Positions 45,481 through 54,582 of a stretch of 64,000 bases of DNA are shown piece by piece. The notes under the pieces were generated by a model. It was not told the DNA's origin. It saw nothing but the letters and a program-made list of their open reading frames with translations, and ran no database searches. Position 1 is the stretch's first letter. Each line of letters starts with the position of its first letter. The position numbers and the translations under genes were made by a program. The stretch comes from Couchioplanes caeruleus. Lineage in GTDB: Bacteria; Actinomycetota; Actinomycetes; Mycobacteriales; Micromonosporaceae. The stretch covers positions 2,232,001 to 2,296,000 of the forward strand of contig NZ_RJKL01000001.1 in assembly GCF_003751945.1 (NCBI RefSeq). Reading direction: 5' to 3'.

Positions 45481-48400
45481 TCAGCGGAAGTCGCGGGACG
45501 CGGGCGTGACCGGCGGGGTGAGCGCGTCGAGCCGGTCGGCGACCAGGTTCAGCACCCCCTCCACCTTCTCCAGCCGCCCCCGCACCACCAGCGCCGAGCT
45601 GGTCCGGGCCACCCGCCGGTAGCGCTGCCACAGCCCCGGCGAGCAGGTGACGTTGAGCATCCCGGTCTCGTCCTCGAGGTTGACGAAGGTGACCCCGCCC
45701 GCGGTCGCCGGGCGCTGCCGGTGGGTGACGATGCCGCCGGCGCGGATGCGGGTGCCGGCCTCGACGCGGCCGAGCCTCGCGATCGGCAGCGCGCCCCGGC
45801 GGGTCAGCTCCTCGCGGAGGAACTGCGCGGGGTGCGCGTCCGGGGACAGGCCCGTCGCCCACACGTCGGCGACCAGCTTGTCCACATCGCCCATGCCGGG
45901 CAGCGTGGGCGCGTCGGTGCCGGTGACCGTGCCCGGTAGGCGGTCCGGCCGGTCCTGCGCGGCGGCCCCGGCCGCCCACAGCGCCTCCCGGCGCGAGAGT
46001 CCGAAACCCGCGAAGGCGTCGGCGGTGGCGAGGGCCTCCAGGTGGGCGGTCGCGCATCCGGTCCGGCGGGCGAGATCCGCCATGTCACGGTACGGGCCGC
46101 GCGCACGGCGCTCCTCCTCGAGGGTCTTCGCCAGCTCCTCGCCGAGGGTACGGACGCTCGACAGCCCCATCCGTACCGCCGGCCCGCCCAGCCCCCACGC
46201 GTGCGGCGGTTCCCCGGGCGCCGAGCTCCACCGGGTGGTCGCCGTGGTCTCCAGGGTCGCCGCGGCGTCGCTGAGGTTGATGTCCGGCCGGCGGACCTCG
46301 ACCCCGTGCCGGCGGGCGTCGTCCACCAGCGACTGCGGCGAGTAGAAACCCATCGGCTGGGCGTTGAGCAGGGCCGCGCAGAAGGCGGCCGGGTGGTAGC
46401 GCTTCAGCCAGGCGCTCGCGTACACGAGGTAGGCGAAGCTCATGGCGTGGCTCTCCGGGAAGCCGTAGCTGGCGAACGCGGACAGCTTCAGGAACAGGTC
46501 GTCGGCGAGGTCGCCGGTGATCCCCCGCCCCGCCATCCCCTCGTACAGTCGCTTCTTGATCTTCTCCATCTTCTCGACCGACCGCTTGGATCCCATCGCC
46601 CGGCGCAACTGGTCCGCCTCGGCCGGGTCGAACCCGGCGACGTCGATGGCGAGCTGCATGAGCTGCTCCTGGAACAGCGGCACGCCCAGGGTCTTGGACA
46701 GGGCGTTGGCCATGAGCGGGTGCGGAACCGAGGGTTCCTCCAGCCCGTTCTTCCGTCTTATGTACGGGTGAACCGAGCCGCCCTGGATGGGACCCGGGCG
46801 GATCAGGGCCACCTCGACCACCAGATCGTAGAAATTATCCGGTTTGAGCCGCGGCAGAGTGGCCATCTGCGCTCGGCTCTCCACCTGGAAAACCCCGACA
46901 GAATCGGCCCTGCACAACATCTCGTAGACCTCGGAATCGTCGAGACGCATGTTGCCAAGATCCAAATCGGACTCGATCATGTCGTACGCATAGTGCAGCG
47001 CCGACAGCATCCCCAGGCCGAGCAGGTCGAACTTGACCAGATCGACCGCCGCGCAGTCGTCCTTGTCCCACTGCAGCACCGTGCGCCCCGGCATCCGTCC
47101 CCACTCCACCGGGCACACCTCGATGATCGGCCGGTCGCAGATCACCATGCCGCCGGAGTGGATGCCCAGGTGCCGCGGGAAGTCCTGCACCTCGTTCGCG
47201 AACGCGACCACCTGCTCCGGGATGTCCTCCACGTCGACGGCCGCGACGCTGCCCCACCGGTCGATCTGCTTGCTCCACGCGTCCTGCTGCCCGGGCGAGA
47301 AACCGAAGGCCTTGGCCATGTCGCGTACGGCGGAACGCGGACGATACGAGATCACGTTGGCGACCTGCGCGGTGTGCTCCCGACCGTGCTTGCCGTACAC
47401 GTACTGGATCACCTCCTCGCGCCGGTCCGACTCGATGTCCACGTCGATGTCCGGTGGACCGTCCCGCTCCGGCGCCAGGAACCGCTCGAAGAGCAGGTCG
47501 TACTCGACCGCGTCCACATTGGTGATGCGCAGCGCGTAGCAGACCGCGGAGTTCGCGGCCGAGCCCCGCCCCTGGCAGTAGATGTTCTGCTCGCGGCAGA
47601 ACCGCACGATGTCGTAGACCACCAGGAAGTAGCCCGGGAATTCCAGCTCCTCGATCATCCGCAACTCGTGCTCGAGCTGCGCGTACGCCTTCGGATGCGC
47701 CTGCGGCGGCCCGTACCGCTCCCGGGCGCCGCGCATGGTCAACTCCCGCAGCCAGCTCATCTCGGTGTGCCCCGGCTCCGGTATCGGGAAGTCCGGCAGC
47801 CGCGGCGCGACCAACTGCAGGTCGAAGGCGAGATCGTCGCCGAACATCGCGGCGTTCTCCACCGCACCCGGGTACGCCGCGAACCGTCGCTTCATCTCGG
47901 CGCCGCTGCGCAGGTGGGCGGCGCCGGCCGCGGGCAGCCAGCCGTCGATCTCGTCGAGGCTGCGCCGGGCCCGGACCGCGGCCAGCGCGGTGGCCAGCCG
48001 CCGCCGGCCCGGGGTCGCGTAGTGCACGTTGTTGGTGGCGACAATCTCCAGCCGGCGGCTCTTCGCCAGGTCGTACAGCACGTCGTTGCGGTCGTCGTCG
48101 TACGGGTCGCCGTGGTCGGTCAGCTCGACGGCGACGTTGCCGGCGCCGAAGAGGTCCACCAGCCGGTCCAGCTCCCGCGCCGCGCCGCGCGGCCCCTCGG
48201 CGGCGAGCGCCCGCGGGACGCTGCCCTTGCGGCATCCGGTCAGCACCAGCACGTGGTCGCGCAGCACCTCGGCGACCTGTTCGAGCTCCCCGTACGCCGG
48301 CTTGCCCTTCTCCGCACCGTCGAGCTGGCCGCGGGAGATCGTCCGGGCAAGGCGGGCGTACCCCTCCGGCCCGTGCGCGAGGGCGAGCAGGTGCCGGCCC

Positions 48401-48831
48401 TCCGGATCGGCCTCGCCGTTCTGCGGTTTCGACAGGTCCAGGGAGAGTTCGGCACCGAAGATCGTGGGCAGGCCGAGCTCCCGGGCGGCCTGCGAGAACC
48501 GCACCACCCCGTAGAAGCCGTCGTGGTCGGTGACGGCGAGTGCGGTGAGCCCCAGCCGCACCGCCTCCTCGGCGAGCTCCTCCGGGTGGCTGGCGCCGTC
48601 CAGGAAGCTGAAGTTGGTGTGGCAGTGCAGTTCGGCGTACCGGTCCTCAGGCCGAGCGCGGATCAGGGCAGGCGCCTGGTACGGCTGCCGCTTGCGGCTC
48701 CAGGCGGGCGAGTCGCCACCGTCACCGTCGACGGCGAGCGGGTCGACGACGTACAGGTGCCGCTTGGCCTTGCCGGTGAGGGCGCTCTCCAGTTCACCCC
48801 ATGGCTTCGGTGGATTGTGGAAGCCCATCAC
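45481..48831 (-). CDS. dnaE2: Error-prone DNA polymerase DnaE2 (ImuC)
   Basis: 1,116 aa, typical for DnaE2. PHP domain AELHCHTNFSFLDGASHPEEL near residue 66; palm motifs GRGSAANSAVCYAL and GPPDIDVDIESDRREEV near 460; VGVFQVESRAQM, RPGPIQGGSVHPYI and a C-terminal OB domain (GGIVTHRQRPATAGG). Works with ImuA' and ImuB in damage-induced mutagenesis. Start GTG at 48831, directly followed by ATG. The imuB stop lies 6 nt upstream. Confidence 0.95.
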   Translation of the reverse strand: MMGFHNPPKPWGELESALTGKAKRHLYVVDPLAVDGDGGDSPAWSRKRQPYQAPALIRARPEDRYAELHCHTNFSFLDGASHPEELAEEAVRLGLTALAVTDHDGFYGVVRFSQAARELGLPTIFGAELSLDLSKPQNGEADPEGRHLLALAHGPEGYARLARTISRGQLDGAEKGKPAYGELEQVAEVLRDHVLVLTGCRKGSVPRALAAEGPRGAARELDRLVDLFGAGNVAVELTDHGDPYDDDRNDVLYDLAKSRRLEIVATNNVHYATPGRRRLATALAAVRARRSLDEIDGWLPAAGAAHLRSGAEMKRRFAAYPGAVENAAMFGDDLAFDLQLVAPRLPDFPIPEPGHTEMSWLRELTMRGARERYGPPQAHPKAYAQLEHELRMIEELEFPGYFLVVYDIVRFCREQNIYCQGRGSAANSAVCYALRITNVDAVEYDLLFERFLAPERDGPPDIDVDIESDRREEVIQYVYGKHGREHTAQVANVISYRPRSAVRDMAKAFGFSPGQQDAWSKQIDRWGSVAAVDVEDIPEQVVAFANEVQDFPRHLGIHSGGMVICDRPIIEVCPVEWGRMPGRTVLQWDKDDCAAVDLVKFDLLGLGMLSALHYAYDMIESDLDLGNMRLDDSEVYEMLCRADSVGVFQVESRAQMATLPRLKPDNFYDLVVEVALIRPGPIQGGSVHPYIRRKNGLEEPSVPHPLMANALSKTLGVPLFQEQLMQLAIDVAGFDPAEADQLRRAMGSKRSVEKMEKIKKRLYEGMAGRGITGDLADDLFLKLSAFASYGFPESHAMSFAYLVYASAWLKRYHPAAFCAALLNAQPMGFYSPQSLVDDARRHGVEVRRPDINLSDAAATLETTATTRWSSAPGEPPHAWGLGGPAVRMGLSSVRTLGEELAKTLEEERRARGPYRDMADLARRTGCATAHLEALATADAFAGFGLSRREALWAAGAAAQDRPDRLPGTVTGTDAPTLPGMGDVDKLVADVWATGLSPDAHPAQFLREELTRRGALPIARLGRVEAGTRIRAGGIVTHRQRPATAGGVTFVNLEDETGMLNVTCSPGLWQRYRRVARTSSALVVRGRLEKVEGVLNLVADRLDALTPPVTPASRDFR

Positions 48832-48837
48832 GCACCC

Positions 48838-50523
48838 CTAGTCATAGATCGCCTCGATCGCCCAGTGCCCCGACGACAGGGACAGCAGGAACGCCCGCCC
48901 GTCCGCGACGGTCATCTGGAAACGGGCCCGGCGGCGCGACTCGGCCGGCGCCCACCACCGCTCGTCCACCGGCCACGGCCCGGCCCACCCGGTGATCCCG
49001 GCGGGCTCGTCACCGATCATCAGTACGGCGGGGGTGCCGCTCAGCTCGAGGCGGGCGCTGACGCCGACCGGCGTACCCGTCTCGTCCAGCACCACCGCGG
49101 GCGCGGGCAGCGGCAGGACCAGCGCGGGAGAGGGCGCAGGAAGACGACCCGGCCAAGGTGGACGGTCGTCCTTCCCTTCTCCTCTCCTTCCCGCCTGTTC
49201 TCCCTTCCCGGGCTTTTCGGTATGTTCTCCTTGACTTATTTGTCCGGTCTCTTCGCCGGCGATCGCCACGAAGTTCTCCATCGGCATCGGCGGGGTGCCC
49301 GGCCGGGCCGGCTCCCGCTCGTCGCCCCACGGCACGAACCGCACCTGGTCGTCGGCGGACCGGCCACCGCCGGTCACCGCGGTGAGCACCGACTCCGGGC
49401 CGAGCAGACCCTGGATCCGGCTCAGCGCGCGATGCGCCCGCTCCCGTTCCGCGCCCGTGTCACCCCACAGGCCGGGCTGGAGTCCGAGGTGGACGAGAAC
49501 GCCGTCGGGCACCAGCCGCAGCCGGACCAGGCCCGCGGTCGGCCGGGCGGGTGCGCCGCGGCGGGCGCCGGTCAGCCAGCCGTCGAGCTGCCAGCGCACC
49601 CGCTCGGCGATGGCCGCGGCGGTGAGCATCCCGTCGTGGCGCCACACCCGGTGCAGCTCCTGGCCGTCGGCGGTGACCGCCTCGATGCCCAGCCGGGTGC
49701 AGGCCAGACCGTGCGCGGCGAGCCGGTCGTGCAGCCGCTCGGCCAGGGCCCGCCCGGCGAACGCGGCGACGTCGACCCGTTCGAGCGGCTCGTCGTAGGT
49801 GCCGGACACGTCGAGGTCGGGCGGCGGCTGCCGGACGGCGAGCGGCCGATGGTCGAGCCCGGCGGCGAGCCGATGCGCGAGCGCCCCGTCGAATCCGAAC
49901 CGGGTCAGCACGTCGGAGGCGGGCAGCGCGGCGAAGTCACCCAGCGTCGCCACCCCGAGCCGGCGCAAAAGATCGGCCAGCGCGGGCCGCTCCAGCGCCT
50001 CGATGGTCACGGAGGCGAGAAACTCCCGGGTACGCCCGGCGGCGACGATCCGTCCGCCCCGAGCGGCCAACCCGGCGGCGAACACCCCGTCAGCGATGCC
50101 CACCTGGCTCTCCACGGCACAGGCCTGCGCCACCTGCTCGACGATCCGCTCGGCGGCCCGCTCCTCGCCCCCGAAGTAGCGCGAGGGCCCCCGCGCGGCC
50201 AGCGCACAGGCACCGGGCCGCACCACCTCGACCCCGACGGCAACCTCCTCGACGGCGGCGACCACCGGCTCGAACGCCCGGGCATCCCGCCCCGGATCAT
50301 GCTCGACGACGACAAGCTGAGGACAACGCCCCTGAGCCTCCCGCCGCCGCAGCCCCCGCCGCACCCCTTCGGCCCGTGCCGCCTCGGAACACGCGACAAC
50401 CCGATTGCCCCGCAGCACGACAACCGGCCCGGCAGCAGACACCCCCTCCACGATCTCGGCGGCGACGACCGGCCAGTCCGGGCACCAGACAAGCAGGGTC
50501 CGAGGTCCAGAAGCAGCACTCAC
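48838..50523 (-). CDS. imuB: ImuB-like inactive Y-family polymerase
   Basis: 561 aa. Y-family fold with N-terminal RTLLVWCPDWPVVAAE in place of the DMDAFF catalytic motif, and no SLDE motif (ARGPSRYFGGEE stands there). The catalytic acidic residues are therefore absent, as in ImuB, which is a structural hub linking DnaE2, ImuA' and the clamp. A poly-Glu/Lys/Gly linker (about 420-450) precedes the C-terminal domain ending AIEAIYD. The GTG at 50523 overlaps the imuA' stop as GTGA. Confidence 0.92.
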   Translation of the reverse strand: MSAASGPRTLLVWCPDWPVVAAEIVEGVSAAGPVVVLRGNRVVACSEAARAEGVRRGLRRREAQGRCPQLVVVEHDPGRDARAFEPVVAAVEEVAVGVEVVRPGACALAARGPSRYFGGEERAAERIVEQVAQACAVESQVGIADGVFAAGLAARGGRIVAAGRTREFLASVTIEALERPALADLLRRLGVATLGDFAALPASDVLTRFGFDGALAHRLAAGLDHRPLAVRQPPPDLDVSGTYDEPLERVDVAAFAGRALAERLHDRLAAHGLACTRLGIEAVTADGQELHRVWRHDGMLTAAAIAERVRWQLDGWLTGARRGAPARPTAGLVRLRLVPDGVLVHLGLQPGLWGDTGAERERAHRALSRIQGLLGPESVLTAVTGGGRSADDQVRFVPWGDEREPARPGTPPMPMENFVAIAGEETGQISQGEHTEKPGKGEQAGRRGEGKDDRPPWPGRLPAPSPALVLPLPAPAVVLDETGTPVGVSARLELSGTPAVLMIGDEPAGITGWAGPWPVDERWWAPAESRRRARFQMTVADGRAFLLSLSSGHWAIEAIYD

Positions 50524-51605
50524 ACCGACTCCACGATGGACATCCGTCCCCCGGCCGGCGGCACACCCTCTCCTGCCGGCGGCACACCCTCCCCTGCCGA
50601 GGACGAGTCGTCCCCCACCGGCCAAGACACGGCCTTCCCCGACCCGGACACGGTCTTCCCAGGCCCGGACGGCCCAGACGCGGACGGCCTGGAAGCGGGT
50701 GAAACGGGCGCGGGTGTCGCGGCGATCCCTGGCATCCACATGGTCATTTCCTTGGGCCGAGCGGCGGCTCCCCGCCCCCGGGCGACCACGGTGACCTCCC
50801 GCCGCCGCAACCGTCCCCGCCCGGCACCGACCCCCTCCCACCGACCCCGGGTGACCTGCAGGGTGACGTCGGCCCCGTCCCACCGCCCGTACGGCACGAG
50901 CACACACCCCCGCTGCCGAGCCCGGGCGACAAGCCGGCTGGCGACGGAGGCGGAGACAGGACCGGGAACGGCGACGACCACGACATCGACCCCATCGATG
51001 AGCGCGGCAACCACGGTGGGCCACTCGGGACCGGGATTCGGCACCAGAGCCAACCGCTCGAGAGCAATACCACTCTCGGCGGCGGCAAGCACACCGAGCG
51101 CCGGCACGCCGACCACGGCACACCACGCTCCGGCACGGGAGGCGGCGGCGAGAAGGGCGAGCAGAAGAGAGGTATTCCCACTCCCCGCCCCCACAGAGAC
51201 GCCAGCGCCTGCGGAGACACCGGGACCTGCGGCCATACCCGCCCTGGTCATCGCCGCTGCGCTCGCACCCCCGCCCCCGGCGGCTCCCGCACCGGCACCG
51301 GCGGAGACCGGGGTGGGAGCGGGAGCGGTCCGGCGTGGACCGGACAGGGACCACGGGGTGTCACGGGTTAGGTCGCGGCGATCCGCATCGCGCCTCCAGC
51401 CGTGCCCCGGTCGGTGCGGGGAACCGGAATCGGAAGAAAGTCCGATAGCGACGGTGCTGCCCCGGCGAAGCCCCCGCCCGGGCAGCAACCCGCCCAACTC
51501 GGGAAGCACCGGCAGCACCCGGTGCATCCCGCTCTCGACGACCTCGCCGGCAGGCCGCACCAGTTCAGCAAGAGCCGCAGCCCCACCGATCATGCGCCCG
51601 GCCAT
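50520..51605 (-). CDS. imuA': ImuA'-like RecA-fold mutasome protein, altered P-loop
   Basis: 361 aa from the ATG at 51605. The N-terminal LPELGGLLPGRGLRRGSTVAIG and central SLLLALLAAASRAGAWCAVVGVPALGVLAAAE segments are typical of actinobacterial ImuA'. The P-loop position reads GAGSGNTSLL, with Asn (AAT) where ATP-binding homologues have Lys. A Gly/Ala-rich insertion of some 40 residues precedes it. The C-terminus has a Ser/Gly/Pro tail with a GEGVPPA repeat. It recruits or stabilises ImuB in the mutasome. Confidence 0.85.
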   Translation of the reverse strand: MAGRMIGGAAALAELVRPAGEVVESGMHRVLPVLPELGGLLPGRGLRRGSTVAIGLSSDSGSPHRPGHGWRRDADRRDLTRDTPWSLSGPRRTAPAPTPVSAGAGAGAAGGGGASAAAMTRAGMAAGPGVSAGAGVSVGAGSGNTSLLLALLAAASRAGAWCAVVGVPALGVLAAAESGIALERLALVPNPGPEWPTVVAALIDGVDVVVVAVPGPVSASVASRLVARARQRGCVLVPYGRWDGADVTLQVTRGRWEGVGAGRGRLRRREVTVVARGRGAAARPKEMTMWMPGIAATPAPVSPASRPSASGPSGPGKTVSGSGKAVSWPVGDDSSSAGEGVPPAGEGVPPAGGRMSIVESV

Positions 51606-52131
51606 CGTCCCGCCCCGTTGTACACATTCACCAAAGATCAGTAGTCGACCGGTCAGTAAGACGGCCCCGTCATCAGCCAGCCGCGCAGGCAAGCCAGCCC
51701 GGCATCAGCCAGTCAGCAACCAGCAGCAAGTCCGGCCCAGTCATCAGCAAGCAACCCGGCTCAGCCGATAAGTCGGCCAGCGGCCACCTCGGGTCACCAG
51801 CGACTCCCTGGGCAGACGGCGGCCGGGCAGGCGGGGACTAAGCAAGTGGACGGCCAGCACGTGCACACCACCAGGAAGCGGGCGATCAGCACGCGCACAC
51901 GACCAAGCAAGTAGGCGACCAACACGCGCACCACCAGGAAGCGGCCGACCAGCACGTGTGCACGACCGGGTAAGTGGGCGACCAACACATGCACGACCCG
52001 GCAAGTGGACGGCTAACAAGTGGACGGCTAAGCGGCGACGGCTCGGCGGGAGGCCGGGCAGTGAACGGCTAGCTGGGTGGAGGGCTAGGCGGATGGACGG
52101 CTAGGCGATGGCCTGCTAGGTGGATGGACGG
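51606..52131. repeat. Spacer full of degenerate tandem repeats between HEPN gene and imuA'
   Basis: About 525 nt. From roughly 51840 to 52010 a ~35-nt unit containing accaggaagcggncgaccagcacg recurs. From about 52000 to 52131 a 16-18-nt unit like ggatggacggctaggc recurs. No gene is credible. The imuA' ribosome site lies at the low-coordinate end. If the operon is transcribed from the LexA-like box at 53214, this is within the message. Confidence 0.65.
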
Positions 52132-52815
52132 CTAGGCGGCTTCAAGGGTGGGCTGAAAGGCGAGGCCGAGTGCCGACTGCACCAAGGACACGAAGGTCTC
52201 CGCCGCTCTCAGCAGGTCGTCCGCCTCGCGGGTGGTTACCACTCGGGGGATGCCGGCTTCGGCCGCCGCGCGTTTGGCGGCACCCAGGGCGAAGTAGTTG
52301 GCCCAGTCGCTGAATTCGGGGGCCACCAGGACCAGGAGCGACCAGACGCTGGTCACGCGGTTGCGGCGGCTCGGGGCGGCCGGTCTGGCGCGGGCGGCAA
52401 GGACCGCGGCGGCGGCTCGGAGGGCGGCCAGGTGGGCCGCTGCGTAGCGCAGGCCGTCGGGGCGGGTGCGGGCTGCCTCGATCAGGCCTTGGCGGGCGAT
52501 CGCGAGCAGTTGGGCCGGGGTGCGGTGAGGCAGGAGGTTGGCGGGGACCGTCGGGGCCGCCTGTGTCCCAGCCGTGGGGGCGTGTGCCAGGCCGAATGAC
52601 CGCGGCACCGGCAGACCCGGCTCCGACAGGTCGGACTTCGGCAAGCCAGACTCCGACAGACCGGCCTCCGACAAGCCAGACTCCGACGAGCCAGACTGCG
52701 ACGGGTCAGACTCCGACAGGCCGGGCTTTGGGAAGCCGGGGTCAGAGATGCCGGGATTTGGGCGGCTCGGCGGCGGGGCGGGTGGGCTCAGGCCCGGTGC
52801 CGGGTTGCTCACCAT
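52132..52815 (-). CDS. SAV_6107-type HEPN domain protein
   Basis: 227 aa from the ATG at 52815, which has GAGGAGAAACC upstream. Residues 1-85 are disordered, with a 5-residue Ser-Glu-Ser-Gly-Leu-type repeat (DNA period 15, about 52610-52745). The C-terminal helical domain (TPAQLLAIARQGLIEAAR to the end) resembles the actinobacterial HEPN proteins that sit beside imuB/dnaE2. HEPN domains often bind nucleic acid or act as RNases, but no RxxxxH motif is evident. Its position before imuA' suggests part of the damage-response operon. Confidence 0.75.
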   Translation of the reverse strand: MVSNPAPGLSPPAPPPSRPNPGISDPGFPKPGLSESDPSQSGSSESGLSEAGLSESGLPKSDLSEPGLPVPRSFGLAHAPTAGTQAAPTVPANLLPHRTPAQLLAIARQGLIEAARTRPDGLRYAAAHLAALRAAAAVLAARARPAAPSRRNRVTSVWSLLVLVAPEFSDWANYFALGAAKRAAAEAGIPRVVTTREADDLLRAAETFVSLVQSALGLAFQPTLEAA

Positions 52816-53213
52816 GGTTTCTCCTCGCGTGTATCGCATCCGACGTGCTGGTCGAACCGGGTCGCTGCGGAGGAAGGCACAGCGGGATGGGGCTGCCGGC
52901 CGGGTGTGAAGCTTCCCCACACCACACCCGGCCGGACTTCGCCGGCGGGTCCGTCGTCCGCCGCCCGGGGGTCGGGGGAGGCGGACGACGGTCCTGCCTG
53001 GTGCAGGCCCGGACCCGCGAATGCCCGGACCTTGCGTGCGGCGCTTCGCGGGCGCCACACCCGGGAGCCACGCCGCGAACGCGGCTTCCCGATCAGTCGG
53101 ACCGGTGCCGATCGGTCCGGAAAGCCGTTCCCGCGCCGGCCGGTCGTGGGCACCTGCCCGGCGGGCAGCCGCCTCGACCGGATATGACCGGCGGGGAACA
53201 ACGTTCGAACTAA
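52816..53213. other. Long spacer upstream of the HEPN gene
   Basis: About 400 nt of GC-rich sequence, open in several frames but without start signals or a recognisable product. If transcription starts at the LexA-like box, this would be a long 5' UTR. Confidence 0.4.
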
Positions 53214-53229
53214 TCGAACACTCGTTCTA
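53203..53229. promoter_or_regulatory. LexA-type SOS box with adjoining palindrome
   Basis: TCGAACACTCGTTCTA (53214-53229) contains the LexA core GAAC-N4-GTTC of actinobacteria. It shares its left half with a second palindrome GTTCGA-N5-TCGAAC (53203-53219). It sits in the divergent spacer between the HEPN gene (minus) and the SDR gene (plus). The likely target is the HEPN-imuA'-imuB-dnaE2 set. Confidence 0.7.
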
Positions 53230-53684
53230 ACTACCGGAGAGAGTAACACTCCCCTCCGACAAAAAAGCAACGCCGAGAAGGGTCGGGTCGCGGAGCCCAG
53301 ACGCACTCGGCGACCTGCGGGACCGGGTGCGGAGCGATGTTCGGGGCATTGGTGCGGAGCGGTCGATGCGGAGGGGGCGATGCGGAGGGGGCGATGCGGA
53401 GGGGGCGATGCGGAGGGGTCGGGACGGAGGGATCGGGTGGGGTCAGCGCGGAAGGTCGGCGCGGAAGGGTCGGCGCGGGGGCGGAAATGGAGGGTGGCTG
53501 CTGGTCGGCCATTTGAGCGCCGACGGGCAACCCGGAGGCGGCGGAGCGGAGACGACACCAGCGCCGGGGGAAGCGGTGTCAGGGCGGGACCGTTGCCGGT
53601 GTGCGACTCATTGATTCCGGGGTGTACCGGTTGCCAGGATGCATACGGGTACGACATCCGCACCCGTGGCGAAAGGATCGGGAC
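53230..53684. other. Spacer upstream of the SDR gene, with tandem repeats
   Basis: About 455 nt. A 14-nt unit (cgatgcggaggggg) is repeated four times at 53364-53419, with related gcggagg motifs on each side. No gene is credible. The SDR ribosome site (aaaggatcggg) lies at the end. Confidence 0.6.
53364..53419. repeat. 14-bp tandem repeat, four copies
   Basis: cgatgcggaggggg at 53364, 53378, 53392 and 53406, the last copy ending in t. Noncoding. The 14-nt period would break any reading frame. Confidence 0.9.
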
Positions 53685-54494
53685 ATGCGCACGATCGTGG
53701 TCACCGGGGCGAGTTCCGGCGTGGGCCTGGCCGCCGCGACGGAGCTGGCCTCGCGGGGCGACCAGGTGGTCGTCGTCGGGCGTGATCCGGGCCGGTTGCA
53801 AGCGGCGATGGCGGCGGTCCGGGCGGCGGCCACCGGTCCCGAGCCGGACGAGTTCCGGGCCGACTTCGAGTCACTGGACGAGGTACGGCGCCTTGCGGAC
53901 CGTCTGCTGGAGACGTACCCGGTGATCGACGTCCTCGCGAACAACGCCGGCGGCATGCTGGGGGCGTACCGGAAGACGGTGGACGGTTTCGAGGCGACCC
54001 TGGCAAGCAACCACCTCGCGCCCTTTCTCCTGACCCACCTGCTGCGCGAGCGACTGCGTGGCGGCCGGGTGGTGAACACCGCCTCCCGGCGGCACCAGCC
54101 GGGTGGGCTCGACCCCGACGATCTCACCGGCGACCCGGCGTCGTGGGGCGCCTGGCGCGCCTACGCCGCGAGCAAGGCGGCCAACATCCTCTTCACGGCG
54201 GAGGCGGCCCGGCGCTGGCCGGACGTCCTGTCGGTGGCCTTCCATCCGGGCGTGGTGCGCTCGAACTTCGGCGTGGACCCGGTGACCCGGTTCTTCTACA
54301 AGGCCGCCCCGTTCCTGACCACCCCGGAGAAGGCGGGCGCGCTGCTGTCGTGGCTGGCGACCGCGCCGGCGGAGGAGCTGCGCAGCGGCGCGTACTACGT
54401 CGGGCACGCCGTCACCGCGCCGGACCAGCGGCTCGCCGACCCGGCGCTCGCCTCCTGGCTCTGGGAGACGAGCACGAAGGCGATCAGTCTCTAG
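53685..54494 (+). CDS. Short-chain dehydrogenase/reductase
   Basis: 269 aa from the ATG at 53685. Rossmann motif VVTGASSGVGLAAA, NNAG motif LANNAGGMLG, catalytic Ser in VVNTASRRHQP and YAASKAA (Tyr/Lys). The length and the FFYKAAPFLTTPEKAG segment resemble the retinol dehydrogenase/WWOX-like SDR group. The substrate is unknown. The 3' end seeded the 30-bp repeats that follow. Confidence 0.88.
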   Translation: MRTIVVTGASSGVGLAAATELASRGDQVVVVGRDPGRLQAAMAAVRAAATGPEPDEFRADFESLDEVRRLADRLLETYPVIDVLANNAGGMLGAYRKTVDGFEATLASNHLAPFLLTHLLRERLRGGRVVNTASRRHQPGGLDPDDLTGDPASWGAWRAYAASKAANILFTAEAARRWPDVLSVAFHPGVVRSNFGVDPVTRFFYKAAPFLTTPEKAGALLSWLATAPAEELRSGAYYVGHAVTAPDQRLADPALASWLWETSTKAISL

Positions 54495-54582
54495 CGCCAG
54501 GAGACGAGCACGACGGCGATCCAGCGCCAGGAGACGAGCACGAAGGCGGTCCAGCGCCAGGAGACGAGCACGACGGCGATCA
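54493..54582. repeat. 30-bp tandem repeat bridging two convergent stops
   Basis: Three copies of agcgccaggagacgagcacg(n)10 at 54493, 54523 and 54553. A related diverged copy (gggagacgagcacgaaggcg) lies upstream inside the SDR coding sequence. The array starts at the SDR stop (TAG 54492-54494) and ends in the stop of the minus-strand neighbour (54580-54582). Confidence 0.92.

Noticed and set aside
48838..50523. A second active Y-family polymerase
   Set aside because: The catalytic Asp and Glu motifs are absent and it sits with dnaE2, which fits the inactive ImuB.
46042..51771. Very long open frame on the plus strand opposite dnaE2-imuB-imuA'
   Set aside because: It is antisense to three well-supported genes, has no family motifs and arises from GC-biased codon positions.
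51744..52019. 91-codon minus-strand ORF with repeated Arg/Pro/Cys segments
   Set aside because: It is the translation of a degenerate tandem repeat, with no ribosome site and no conserved features.
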